A stretch of DNA of 25,640 bases from Hyphomicrobiales bacterium (GTDB taxonomy: Bacteria > Pseudomonadota > Alphaproteobacteria > Rhizobiales > HXMU1428-3), in the NCBI GenBank assembly GCA_021775385.1, contig JAJFHW010000091.1:1-25640 (forward strand). Direction: 5' to 3'. This document shows, piece after piece, positions 17,290-24,416 of the stretch (its first letter is position 1; every line of letters starts with the position of its first letter). The notes below the pieces were generated by a model, which was not told the DNA's origin, made no database searches, and saw nothing but the letters and a program-made list of their open reading frames with translations. A program made the position numbers and the translations under genes.

Positions 17290-18153
17290 ATGAGTAGAAC
17301 AATTTACGTAAATGGGTGCTATCAGCCTTATAACAATGCACTGCTCCACGTAGAAGACAGAGCAACCCTTTTCGCAGACGCCGTTTATGAAGTCGTTGAG
17401 ATAAAAGCCGGTAATCTCGTTGACCAAGATGCCCATTTAGAAAGGCTAGAACGTTCCTTAAACGAAATAAAATTGGTAACAGATTTTGCACTCCATACAA
17501 TTCCTTTCATAATTAGAGAAACCATTCGCCGAAACAGAGTGAAAAACGGCTATGTATATATCCAAGTATCTAGAGGTTGCGCTCAAAGAGATTTCGTTTT
17601 CCCAAAGACAAATGAAACACCGGCAACTCTTATCATCTTTGCTCGGTCCAAAAACCCACTAAAATTGGATAAAAAATCTAAGAAAGGTATTAAGGTCATT
17701 ACTCACCCCGACCTGAGGTGGAAACGACCTGACATCAAAACAACAGGCCTACTTGCAAGTGTACTAGCAAGGCAAACAGCCATTGAACAAGGGGCTGAAG
17801 AAGCATGGCTTTATAATAAAGATAAAATCATCACTGAAGGGGCTGCTAGCAACGCATGGATTGTAAACAATCAAAATGAGCTAATCACTCATCCTGCCAA
17901 TCAATCCATTTTAAAAGGAATAACACGTGAAGGGGTAATGCAGCTCGCAAAAGAGTTAAACCTTAAATTTAGTGAAAGACCATTCTCAATAGAAGAGGCC
18001 AAAGAGGCAAAAGAAGCTTTTATCACTGCAGCAACTAATTTAGTAATGCCTGTTACCCAAATTGACGAAAAAACTGTGAATGATGGCAAATCAGGGCCAA
18101 TTTCTTTAAAATTAAGAGAAATATTTCATGAATTTGCCCAAATATCCCATTAA
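17290..18153 (+). CDS. dat: D-amino acid aminotransferase (class IV PLP)
   Basis: Fold-type IV PLP enzyme exchanging amino groups between D-amino acids such as D-alanine and 2-oxo acids. The 287 residues match the family length (about 283). Landmarks are VEDRATLFADAVYEVVE near the N-terminus, the PLP lysine Lys150 in RWKRPDIKTTGLLA, and ITEGAASNAWIV with the glutamate that contacts the PLP ring. The open frame continues upstream to 17203, but ATG 17290 (MSRTIYVNG) is the homologous start and has GAAGGA nine bases upstream; the extension is repeat DNA. In this neighbourhood dat commonly lies between trkA/trkH and hfq. A branched-chain aminotransferase is the main alternative, less likely from the PDIK and EGAASN motifs. 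Confidence 0.92.
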   Translation: MSRTIYVNGCYQPYNNALLHVEDRATLFADAVYEVVEIKAGNLVDQDAHLERLERSLNEIKLVTDFALHTIPFIIRETIRRNRVKNGYVYIQVSRGCAQRDFVFPKTNETPATLIIFARSKNPLKLDKKSKKGIKVITHPDLRWKRPDIKTTGLLASVLARQTAIEQGAEEAWLYNKDKIITEGAASNAWIVNNQNELITHPANQSILKGITREGVMQLAKELNLKFSERPFSIEEAKEAKEAFITAATNLVMPVTQIDEKTVNDGKSGPISLKLREIFHEFAQISH

Positions 18154-18171
18154 GCAATGTTAAATCCACAG

Positions 18172-18220
18172 AAAAAATACTGAAAAAGACTGAAAAAACA
18201 CTGGAAAATACGGAAAAAAA
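18172..18220. promoter_or_regulatory. Phased A-tracts, predicted bent DNA
   Basis: Five runs of four to seven A have centres near 18174.5, 18185, 18195.5, 18206.5 and 18217, that is 10.5-11 bp apart, one helical turn each. The units read roughly ACTGAAAAA. In-phase A-tracts bend DNA. The site is 19 bp after dat and about 120-165 bp upstream of the hfq promoter candidate. Confidence 0.7.
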
Positions 18221-18338
18221 CTGTGAGGGCTTTTAAAATCTCTAACATCAGAGATACTAAGTAAATGATTTGAATATAAGTTTAAAATATAGAATCTAAA
18301 GAAATGAGTTTAAATAAAAGTAGTTTGAATAATAAAAA

Positions 18339-18368
18339 TGGACAAAGAAATTTAAATCAAATTAATAT
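18339..18368 (+). promoter_or_regulatory. Candidate sigma-70-type promoter for hfq
   Basis: TGGACA (18339-18344) is followed by 17-18 bp and TTAATA/TAATAT (18362-18368). Initiation near 18375 would give a leader of about 40 nt. The -35 matches five of six consensus bases. Confidence 0.45.
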
Positions 18369-18415
18369 TCTGTGTTCCTAAAGTAATTGCCACAACAAAA
18401 TAACGGAAAAAAAAC

Positions 18416-18673
18416 ATGGCTAACGATAAAAATCAAAATCTACAGGACGCATTCTTAAATAATGTGAGAAAAAGCAAAACTCCACTAACAATTTTCTTGG
18501 TGAATGGAATAAAACTACAAGGTGTGGTCACATGGTTTGATAATTTTTGTGTACTCTTACGCAGAGATGGTCATTCTCAATTGGTATATAAACATGCCAT
18601 TTCAACCATAATGCCAGGCCAGCCTGTTCAGATGTTTGAAGGCGAACCAGCAGCCGACGAAACAAACGAATAA
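18416..18673 (+). CDS. hfq: RNA chaperone Hfq
   Basis: Sm-like hexameric RNA chaperone that pairs small RNAs with mRNAs. The 85 residues include the Sm1 motif ([21 protein letters not shown]) and Sm2 motif ending in YKHAISTI, preceded by the conserved [10 protein letters not shown] proximal-face helix. The distal tail is short and acidic ([10 protein letters not shown]). GGA lies eight bases before ATG. A promoter candidate and phased A-tracts lie upstream and a weak terminator lies downstream, so it may be transcribed on its own as well as with dat. Confidence 0.97.
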   Translation: MANDKNQNLQDAFLNNVRKSKTPLTIFLVNGIKLQGVVTWFDNFCVLLRRDGHSQLVYKHAISTIMPGQPVQMFEGEPAADETNE

Positions 18674-18994
18674 CAGCTTCGTCGCATCTAAATGGCCATA
18701 AAGAAAATTATTCAGGCCCATTTCTCAAGTCTAAGACTTAAGGTAAAAAACTTAAGTTTTTTGGACAAAGGAATTCATTTGGTCATAGGTCAAACATATG
18801 CTTAGATTTGATCAGTACAAATGCTACTTAAAATTTTCTTCGAACAAAACAAAAAACGGTAGTTAACTACCTTAAAAGCGAGCAATAAAATAACCAGCAC
18901 AAGAGAGAACAATAGTCCCAAATCTAAAAAGAAGGGATCAAAAAACCAAACGGTTCAATTTCAAATAGAAGACGAACCAGCTGTACAAACAACG
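18674..18994. other. hfq-hflX gap, includes probable hflX N-terminal codons
   Basis: 321 bp. It holds the hfq terminator and then an AT-rich stretch. The hflX frame is open upstream from 18863, just after a TAG at 18860, but contains no ATG, GTG or TTG before 18995. In the same frame an ATG at 18821 runs 13 codons to that TAG. AGAAGGGA at 18930-18937 resembles a ribosome-binding site without an in-frame standard start after it. Confidence 0.6.
18736..18762 (+). terminator. Weak intrinsic terminator after hfq
   Basis: ACTTAAG (18736-18742) pairs with CTTAAGT (18751-18757), with an A-rich 8-nt loop and five T after the stem. The stem is AT-rich, so termination may be partial. Confidence 0.45.
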
Positions 18995-20314
18995 TTGCTC
19001 GCCCCTTACGATAACAAAAAATCCAAATCTAAATCGGCTGAACTTGACCCAAGGCCCATTGATGATCGGATGGAAGAAGCGCTGGGTCTGGCGCAAGCTA
19101 TTGACCTTGAAGTCAATGCATCTATTGCAGTCCCTTTGGACACGATCCGCTCAGCAACTTTGTTTGGCCAAGGAAAGGTCGAAGAATTAAAAGAAATCAT
19201 CCACGACAATCACTCTGAACTTGTTGTTGTTGATCATAGCCTCAGCCCTGGACAACAACGAAACTTGGAAAACGAGTGGGATGTAAAAATCCTAGATCGT
19301 ACAGGATTAATCCTCGAAATCTTCGGCCGCCGTGCAGCCACAAGGGAAGGGCGGCTTCAAGTAGATCTTGCCCACCTCAACTACCAAAAATCTCGACTTG
19401 TTCGCTCCTGGACTCACCTTGAACGGCAAAGAGGCGGCCAAGGCTTTATGGGCGGGCCAGGCGAAACTCAGTTAGAAGCAGATAAACGCCAGCTTCAAAC
19501 CAGAATTATGAGCCTGACAAAAGACCTAGAAAAGGTCAAAAAAACCAGGGACTTACACCGTAAAAAACGCAAACAAATCCCATACCCCATCATTGCACTC
19601 GTGGGATACACAAACGCCGGAAAATCAACACTCTTTAACCATTTAACCGGCGCAGATGTCATGGCTAAAGATCAACTCTTTGCCACACTAGACCCAACCA
19701 TGCGCTCAATCCTTTTGCCATCCGGCGCTAAAGTCATTATGTCGGACACTGTGGGTTTTGTTTCAAACCTACCAACACAGCTTGTCGCCGCCTTTAGAGC
19801 AACCTTGGAAGAAGTGCTAGAAGCCAACATCATTCTTCACGTGCAAGATGCGTCCAACCCAAGCAGAGACCAACAACGCAGTGACGTCATCAAAATTCTA
19901 AAAGAATTGGGAATTAAAGAAGAAGAAGAAAGCGCACCTATTTTTGAAGTGTGGAATAAAATCGATCAAATTCCTCAAATAGATGAGAAACCTGATGATA
20001 GTTTCATAGAAGAAACGCCAATTCTAACAGACACGAACAACGATGAAACAACGCCGTTTCTGATCTCAGCCAAAACAGGCGAGGGGATTGACCAACTTCT
20101 AAACGCTTTGGATAAACAACTAGAAGAACATGAAATCAACTTAGATCTAAAACTAAAAGTCAACGAAGGGATGATCGTCAGTTGGCTCTATGAAAATGGG
20201 CAAGTCACTCAAGGTGATACAGACAATTCGGGAGAAACAGAATATTCAGTTACACTCCCTAAACGCCTGGCCGGTCGGTTAGAGAAGATGCTTACGCCGG
20301 CAAGAGAACAATAG
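18995..20314 (+). CDS. hflX: GTPase HflX
   Basis: Ribosome-associated GTPase that splits stalled or stressed ribosomes. Counting from TTG 18995, the N-terminal HflX domain runs to about residue 190, with TLFGQGKVEEL and the glycine-rich GGPGETQLE (153-161). The G domain has the P-loop GYTNAGKS (204-211), DTVGF and NKID. An acidic insertion (about 307-350) falls between the NKID box and the SAKTG motif. Homologues continue upstream through the first strand, matching TTLLAPY here, so translation probably begins before the TTG, yet no ordinary start codon exists there. Ends six bp from the convergent mazG stop, with no terminator between them. Confidence 0.93.
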   Translation: MLAPYDNKKSKSKSAELDPRPIDDRMEEALGLAQAIDLEVNASIAVPLDTIRSATLFGQGKVEELKEIIHDNHSELVVVDHSLSPGQQRNLENEWDVKILDRTGLILEIFGRRAATREGRLQVDLAHLNYQKSRLVRSWTHLERQRGGQGFMGGPGETQLEADKRQLQTRIMSLTKDLEKVKKTRDLHRKKRKQIPYPIIALVGYTNAGKSTLFNHLTGADVMAKDQLFATLDPTMRSILLPSGAKVIMSDTVGFVSNLPTQLVAAFRATLEEVLEANIILHVQDASNPSRDQQRSDVIKILKELGIKEEEESAPIFEVWNKIDQIPQIDEKPDDSFIEETPILTDTNNDETTPFLISAKTGEGIDQLLNALDKQLEEHEINLDLKLKVNEGMIVSWLYENGQVTQGDTDNSGETEYSVTLPKRLAGRLEKMLTPAREQ

Positions 20315-20320
20315 ACTTTG

Positions 20321-21214
20321 CTAATTCTTTGGCTCTAAAGTTTTTGCTTCATCCCAAAGTGCGTCCATCTCCTCAAGGCTCGCCTCATCAAATGAAACAC
20401 CGCGCGCATGAAGTTCTTTTTCAATATATGAAAATCGAGAACAAAACTTATTATTCGCATGACGACCTGCATGCTCTGGATCGATATTTAAATGCCGAGC
20501 TAAATTTGTGATGACAAATAATAAGTCACCAATTTCTTCAGTTAGTTTTTCTTGAGAATTTACAGAATAGCCTGCATCCGTCTTGTCCTTCTGTGCATCG
20601 TCAAAAGCCTCTCTGACCTCATTTAATTCTTCCTCAATTTTATCAAAAACAAACGATGCATCCGGCCAATCAAACCCAACTTTTGCAGCTTTGTTTTGTA
20701 ACTTCACCGCTCGGCTAAGTCCTGGCAATCCAACTGGCACATCATCTAGAATAGAGGAGGTGGCACCACTAATCTTATCTCCTTTCAAAGACTTTTCTTC
20801 AGCCTTAATCTGCTCCCACATACCCTTTATTTCCAAATCACTCTTAAGGTCATCATCACCAAAAACATGCGGGTGTCTACGAACTAACTTCTCGCAAATA
20901 GCTTGAATAACATCTTGAAACTTAAAGCTTTCCTCTTCTGAAGCCATCTGTGCGTAATAAACAACTTGAAAAAGCAAATCACCAAGCTCTTCGCACAAGT
21001 CCTGTCTTTCACCACGGTCAATCGCATCGATAACTTCATAAGCTTCTTCAATTGTATAAGGAGAGATCGACTTAAAATCTTGTTTCAAATCCCACGGGCA
21101 GCCACCATCAGGGTTACGTAATTGCGCCATAATCGCAAGCAGGTCATCAATAGAATAATCTTCTTTGATGAAAGATTGCTTTATCTCGTTTTTGTTCAGA
21201 TCCGTTTTAGTCAT
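20321..21214 (-). CDS. mazG: Nucleoside triphosphate pyrophosphohydrolase MazG
   Basis: Hydrolyses NTPs and dNTPs to the monophosphate and pyrophosphate, limiting aberrant nucleotides and affecting stringent control. The 297 residues contain two tandem MazG domains. The first has CPWDLKQ, the EEAYE helix (56-60) and EELGDLLFQ (about 75-83), the E-x-x-D metal site. The second has EEELNEVREA and EEIGDLLF. An N-terminal extension of about 20 residues precedes the usual start (YSIDDLLAIMAQLR), so a shorter start is possible. Conserved position next to hflX, but in opposite orientation. Confidence 0.95.
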   Translation of the reverse strand: MTKTDLNKNEIKQSFIKEDYSIDDLLAIMAQLRNPDGGCPWDLKQDFKSISPYTIEEAYEVIDAIDRGERQDLCEELGDLLFQVVYYAQMASEEESFKFQDVIQAICEKLVRRHPHVFGDDDLKSDLEIKGMWEQIKAEEKSLKGDKISGATSSILDDVPVGLPGLSRAVKLQNKAAKVGFDWPDASFVFDKIEEELNEVREAFDDAQKDKTDAGYSVNSQEKLTEEIGDLLFVITNLARHLNIDPEHAGRHANNKFCSRFSYIEKELHARGVSFDEASLEEMDALWDEAKTLEPKN

Positions 21215-21255
21215 ATCAATGAAAATCCTATAACAACTGAGTCAAAGAGTACTTA

Positions 21256-21298
21256 TAAAAACAAAAAAAGAGGACATTCCAAAAAGAATGTCCTCTTT
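21256..21298 (-). terminator. Strong intrinsic terminator after rplI
   Basis: AAAGAGGACATTC (21267-21279) pairs perfectly with GAATGTCCTCTTT (21286-21298), 13 pairs with a 6-nt loop. On the minus strand the stem is followed by TTTTTTTGTTTTT. It ends the rpsF-rpsR-rplI operon before mazG. Confidence 0.9.
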
Positions 21299-21372
21299 AT
21301 AAACAATTAGATCAAAAGCACCAAAATCCCATTAGTTAAAAAAGAATAAGTTAGTACATAATCTAGAACGCC

Positions 21373-22017
21373 TTACGCATCAGCGTCTTTGTCATCATCA
21401 TTAGAAGCCGCTTCGTTAGTTGCTTCTTCAGTAGCGTCTTCGTCAGATGCATCATCATCTTCAGTTGGCTCAGCACCTTCTTCAAACACATCTTCAGTTG
21501 AAAGAACTTCTTCTTCAGCTTCTTCAACTTCGATCGTTACATCTTCACCGCGTGCTTGACGTTCAGCTTCTTCTTCTGTACGCGCCACGTTGATGTTCAC
21601 ATTAACTTCAACTTCTGGGTGAAGACTTACAAGCACTTCATGTACGCCAAGAACCTTAATAGGACGGTTCAACAAGATCTGGTTACGATCAATTTGTATG
21701 CCATTTTCGCAAATCGTTTCAGCAATATCTCTTGAGCTAACTGAGCCATAAAGCTGACCTGTATCACCAGCTTGGCGAATAGCCGTGAAAGTTTCACCCG
21801 CAACTTTTTCGCCAACTTTGGTAGCTTCACCTTTAAGTTCAAGGTTACGCGCTTCAAGTTCTGCTCGTTGTGCATCAAAATGTGATTGGTTTTTTTCATT
21901 CGCACGAAGGGCTTTACCCTGTGGAAGTAGGAAGTTACGTGCAAAACCATCTTTAACAGTAACGGTCTCACCCATTTGGCCTAAGCGGCGAATACGTTCA
22001 AGAAGAATAACTTTCAT
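21373..22017 (-). CDS. rplI: Ribosomal protein bL9 with long acidic tail
   Basis: Large-subunit protein that binds 23S rRNA near the L1 stalk. Residues 1-147 match a complete L9: the N-terminal RNA-binding domain ([29 protein letters not shown]), the long connecting helix, and the C-terminal domain ([14 protein letters not shown] through [12 protein letters not shown]). About 65 further residues form an almost wholly acidic tail (Glu, Asp, Ala, Thr) that E. coli L9 (149 residues) lacks. Acidic tails on L9 are common in alphaproteobacteria. It is separated from rpsR by 293 bp of hairpin-rich DNA where relatives usually have a DUF2232 membrane protein gene. Confidence 0.97.
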   Translation of the reverse strand: MKVILLERIRRLGQMGETVTVKDGFARNFLLPQGKALRANEKNQSHFDAQRAELEARNLELKGEATKVGEKVAGETFTAIRQAGDTGQLYGSVSSRDIAETICENGIQIDRNQILLNRPIKVLGVHEVLVSLHPEVEVNVNINVARTEEEAERQARGEDVTIEVEEAEEEVLSTEDVFEEGAEPTEDDDASDEDATEEATNEAASNDDDKDADA

Positions 22018-22112
22018 AACAGTCTCTCAATTTAGCTCACTAATGAGCTTTTGTAAGTTTTTAATTTATAAAAGAGGGAGAACCGAATGAGAAAAAGAGG
22101 AGATATTCGCGC

Positions 22113-22137
22113 CGGTTGCTGGTGGGCAATCTGAAGG
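22113..22137 (+). repeat. Hairpin-GAAGG repeat, copy C (rplI-rpsR gap)
   Basis: CGGTTGCTGGTGGG, then CAATC, then TGAAGG; stem GGTTGC/GCAATC with one G-U pair, and GCC/GGC as a short outer stem. It lies antisense to the surrounding operon. It matches copy A at 21 of 25 positions. Confidence 0.75.
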
Positions 22138-22230
22138 CACAAAAGAGTCATCACTCTTTCATTCGCTGTCCCGCTTTCGCGGTTAGAGCTAACAATTCTG
22201 GATGCAAAATCCAGGAAAGTGGGCTCAACT

Positions 22231-22256
22231 AAACTTTTCTTTGAAAAGTTTTTTTT
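22231..22256 (+). terminator. Terminator-like hairpin facing against the operon
   Basis: AAACTTTTC (22231-22239), loop TTT, GAAAAGTTT (22243-22251), then five more T on the plus strand. On the minus strand, the direction of the ribosomal operon, no T-tract follows, so it would stop antisense transcription rather than the operon. Confidence 0.5.
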
Positions 22257-22257
22257 A

Positions 22258-22286
22258 ACTGACCCAACATAAAAAGTTGGGTCAGT
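22258..22286. other. Perfect 11-bp hairpin just after rpsR
   Basis: ACTGACCCAAC (22258-22268) pairs with GTTGGGTCAGT (22276-22286) around a 7-nt loop, 24 nt past the rpsR stop. No T-tract follows on either strand, so a role in mRNA stability or processing is more likely than termination. Confidence 0.6.
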
Positions 22287-22310
22287 AGATAATCTATCTA
22301 ATCAACTCGA

Positions 22311-22559
22311 TTAGCTAATTACATATGGGATCAAACCAAGAAAACGTGCGCGCTTAATCGCTTTAGCTAGTTCACGTTGTCTCTTAGCTGAAACAGCTGT
22401 AATTCGAGATGGAACAATTTTGCCGCGCTCTGAAATAAAGCGTTGTAGCAATTTCACATCTTTATAATCAATTTTCGGAGCGTTATCTCCTGAAAATGGG
22501 CAAGTTTTACGGCGACGATGAAAAGGACGACGCACTGGTAATTGAGCTATATTTTGCAT
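22311..22559 (-). CDS. rpsR: Ribosomal protein bS18
   Basis: Small-subunit protein of the central domain, binding with S6. 82 residues, normal length. Visible are the Arg-rich N-terminus ([15 protein letters not shown]), the [19 protein letters not shown] core and the C-terminal [20 protein letters not shown]. It starts three bases after the rpsF stop codon (TAA GAG ATG), so the pair is translationally coupled. Confidence 0.98.
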   Translation of the reverse strand: MQNIAQLPVRRPFHRRRKTCPFSGDNAPKIDYKDVKLLQRFISERGKIVPSRITAVSAKRQRELAKAIKRARFLGLIPYVIS

Positions 22560-22562
22560 CTC

Positions 22563-22976
22563 TTATGACCTTCCTCTGAAATCTTGACGGTCACCACGAT
22601 CACCGCGGTCGCCACGATCATCACCACGTCCACGAGGACGGCGATCATCACGATCGTTCTTGCGCATCATTGCTGATGGATTTTCATCATGTTCATCAAC
22701 ACGAATAGTCATAAAACGCAGCACATCTGTAGAAATGCTCATTTGACGCTCCATTTCAGCTATAGCAGCTGGTTCAGCATCAATGTTCAGCAATGTGTAG
22801 TGTGCTTTACGATTTTTCTTAATTTTGTAAGAAATCGGTTTAATACCCCAATATTCATTCTTGAGGATTTTACCGTTACCTTTTTCAAGGATCGTCTTTA
22901 ATTCTTCAATCAACGTATCAACTTGCGCTGTTGAAAGCTCCTGACGACCGAGGAGAACATGCTCATAAAGTGGCAT
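22563..22976 (-). CDS. rpsF: Ribosomal protein bS6 with Asp-Arg-Gly repeat tail
   Basis: Small-subunit protein that binds 16S rRNA together with S18. Residues 1-95 form the ferredoxin-like S6 fold ([47 protein letters not shown]). A tail of about 40 residues follows, rich in Asp, Arg and Gly and ending in tandem Asp-Arg-Gly triplets encoded by 9-nt units of the GATCGTGGT type (about 22585-22620). AAAGG is seven bases before the ATG. First gene of rpsF-rpsR-rplI. Confidence 0.97.
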   Translation of the reverse strand: MPLYEHVLLGRQELSTAQVDTLIEELKTILEKGNGKILKNEYWGIKPISYKIKKNRKAHYTLLNIDAEPAAIAEMERQMSISTDVLRFMTIRVDEHDENPSAMMRKNDRDDRRPRGRGDDRGDRGDRGDRQDFRGRS

Positions 22977-23052
22977 GAAAGAGCCTTTCTATTTTAAATG
23001 ACATAAACTGATCCAATGCATAGCCTTCGACGAGCCTAGTGAAAGGCCCTCA

Positions 23053-23082
23053 GTGCGGATGCTTTGTGGGCATCTGAAGCAC
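23053..23082 (+). repeat. Hairpin-GAAGG repeat, copy D (rpsF leader)
   Basis: GTGC, then CGGATGC, loop TTTGTGG, GCATCTGAAG, closed by GCAC. It shares CGG-TGCT, GTGGGC and ATCTGAAG with copy C, allowing one gap each way. The outer stem GTGC/GCAC is perfect. It lies antisense to rpsF, about 77 nt upstream of its start. A ribosomal protein leader structure is an alternative reading of the same bases. Confidence 0.5.
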
Positions 23083-23257
23083 AATTAAAAAAGTCAAACT
23101 CGTATGGAGTGAAGACACCTAATAAGAAAACCTTAAAAGTTCAGCCTTCAACTGAATCAATCTAAAAAAAGCTATATATGAGAAAAAAAGCAAAAAAGCA
23201 AAGGAAATATTGTGCAAAATAGTTTGTACCAAGCAATGTTTTGGCGGGATTTCACCG

Positions 23258-23305
23258 AAGTGACGGTAACTATCACTTGCTTTTTAGGTGTAGAGACGAT
23301 TAATA
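23258..23305 (+). promoter_or_regulatory. Candidate fabD promoter with overlapping dyad
   Basis: TTGCTT (23277-23282), 17 bp, TTAATA (23300-23305), about 43 nt before fabD. The dyad AAGTGA (23258-23263), nine bases, TCACTT (23273-23278) overlaps the -35 element and could be a repressor site. Confidence 0.4.
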
Positions 23306-23348
23306 GAGCAAAATTAAATGAAGTCGAACTTAAAATGGTAGGAATAAT

Positions 23349-24311
23349 ATGTCCATAGCATTTACATTTCCAGGACAAGGTAGCCAACAAGTTGGGATGG
23401 GTAAAGATCTAGCCGATAGCTATCAAGTAGCACGCGATGTCTTTAATGAAGTAGACGATGCATTAGGAAAAAGCCTCACAAAAACCATGTGGGACGGCCC
23501 AGCTGAAGATCTAACATTAACCGAAAATGCCCAACCAGCCTTAATGGCTGTCTCAATTGCAGTTATGCGTTGCTTAGAAAGCGAATTCGGTTTTGATCTG
23601 GCTTCAAAGGTAAAATATGTTGCAGGCCACTCGCTAGGCGAATATTCAGCCCTAGCAGCAGCAGGAACATTCACACTAACCGATACAGCCCAACTATTGC
23701 GAATTCGCGGCAAATCAATGCAAGCAGCCGTTCCAGTCAATGAAGGCGCAATGGCAGCTTTATTGGGTCTAGACTTACCGGATGCAATTAAATTAGCTGA
23801 AAAAGCAAGTCTAGCAGAAGATGGCTCAAGTGAAGTCTGTAATGCAGCAAATGACAATGCACCTGGACAAGTTGTTTTAAGTGGCCATAGAGCTGCTATA
23901 GAGCGAGCTGTAGAGCTTGCAAAAGAGTTTGGTGCCAGAAGAGCAGTCCTCTTGGATGTAAGCGCACCGTTCCATTGCTCTTTAATGCAACCAGCAGCAG
24001 ACGCGATGAAGGATGCGCTCTCAAACACAGAAATGAACAATCCTGTGGTACCGCTAGTGGCCAATACATTAGCAAAGGCTGTTACAGACGCTGATACAAT
24101 CCGCGAAGGGCTGGTTAATCAAGTCACCGGCCAAGTTCGCTGGAGAGAATCCGTCGAATTCATGGCCGCAAATGGTATCACAACATTTTATGAAGTTGGG
24201 TCTGGCCGTGTTTTAACGGGGTTAGCACGCCGTATCGAGCGAAGTTTAGAAGCCAACTCAATTGGCACACCAGACGACATTAAAGGTTCAGCTGAGATCT
24301 TCAGCGCTTAA
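23349..24311 (+). CDS. fabD: Malonyl-CoA:ACP transacylase
   Basis: Moves malonyl from CoA to acyl carrier protein, priming elongation in type II fatty acid synthesis. 320 residues. The N-terminal FPGQGSQQVGMG oxyanion motif, the nucleophile Ser95 in GHSLGEYSA, Arg120 in RIRGKSMQ, and catalytic His209 in SAPFHCSLM are all visible. TAGGA lies nine bases before the ATG. First gene of fabD-fabG-acpP, which is a standard order; fabG follows after 105 bp. Confidence 0.98.
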   Translation: MSIAFTFPGQGSQQVGMGKDLADSYQVARDVFNEVDDALGKSLTKTMWDGPAEDLTLTENAQPALMAVSIAVMRCLESEFGFDLASKVKYVAGHSLGEYSALAAAGTFTLTDTAQLLRIRGKSMQAAVPVNEGAMAALLGLDLPDAIKLAEKASLAEDGSSEVCNAANDNAPGQVVLSGHRAAIERAVELAKEFGARRAVLLDVSAPFHCSLMQPAADAMKDALSNTEMNNPVVPLVANTLAKAVTDADTIREGLVNQVTGQVRWRESVEFMAANGITTFYEVGSGRVLTGLARRIERSLEANSIGTPDDIKGSAEIFSA

Positions 24312-24416
24312 TAAATGATACATAAAAAAGTGAGGTCACATAGCAGTCAGGTTAGACAGTCAAGTGGCACAGCAAGAACAAATATAAAAGTAATAAAATA
24401 GTAAAGTGAGAATTCA

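Larger units (their letters stand above)
22018..22310 (-). other. Hairpin-rich spacer between rpsR and rplI
   Basis: No gene. Read along the minus-strand mRNA it contains, in order, an 11-bp stem (22258-22286), a 9-bp stem (22231-22251), CTGGAT/ATCCAG, CCGC-GAAA-GCGG with a GNRA tetraloop, AAAGAGT-GATG-ACTCTTT, the antisense of repeat copy C (22113-22137), and AGCTC/GAGCT just before rplI. Confidence 0.7.
22977..23348. other. Divergent region rpsF / fabD
   Basis: 372 bp without a credible gene. It carries repeat copy D (23053-23082) within the likely rpsF leader, a possible promoter and dyad for fabD (23258-23305), and AT-rich DNA around 23155-23220. I found no convincing rpsF promoter. Confidence 0.6.

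Noticed and set aside
17031..23082. CRISPR array made of the hairpin repeats
   Set aside because: Copies are kilobases apart or nested, with no regular spacers and no cas genes.
23172..23390. 72-codon minus-strand frame between rpsF and fabD
   Set aside because: It covers the fabD promoter and first codons, and its composition follows AT-rich DNA rather than a protein.
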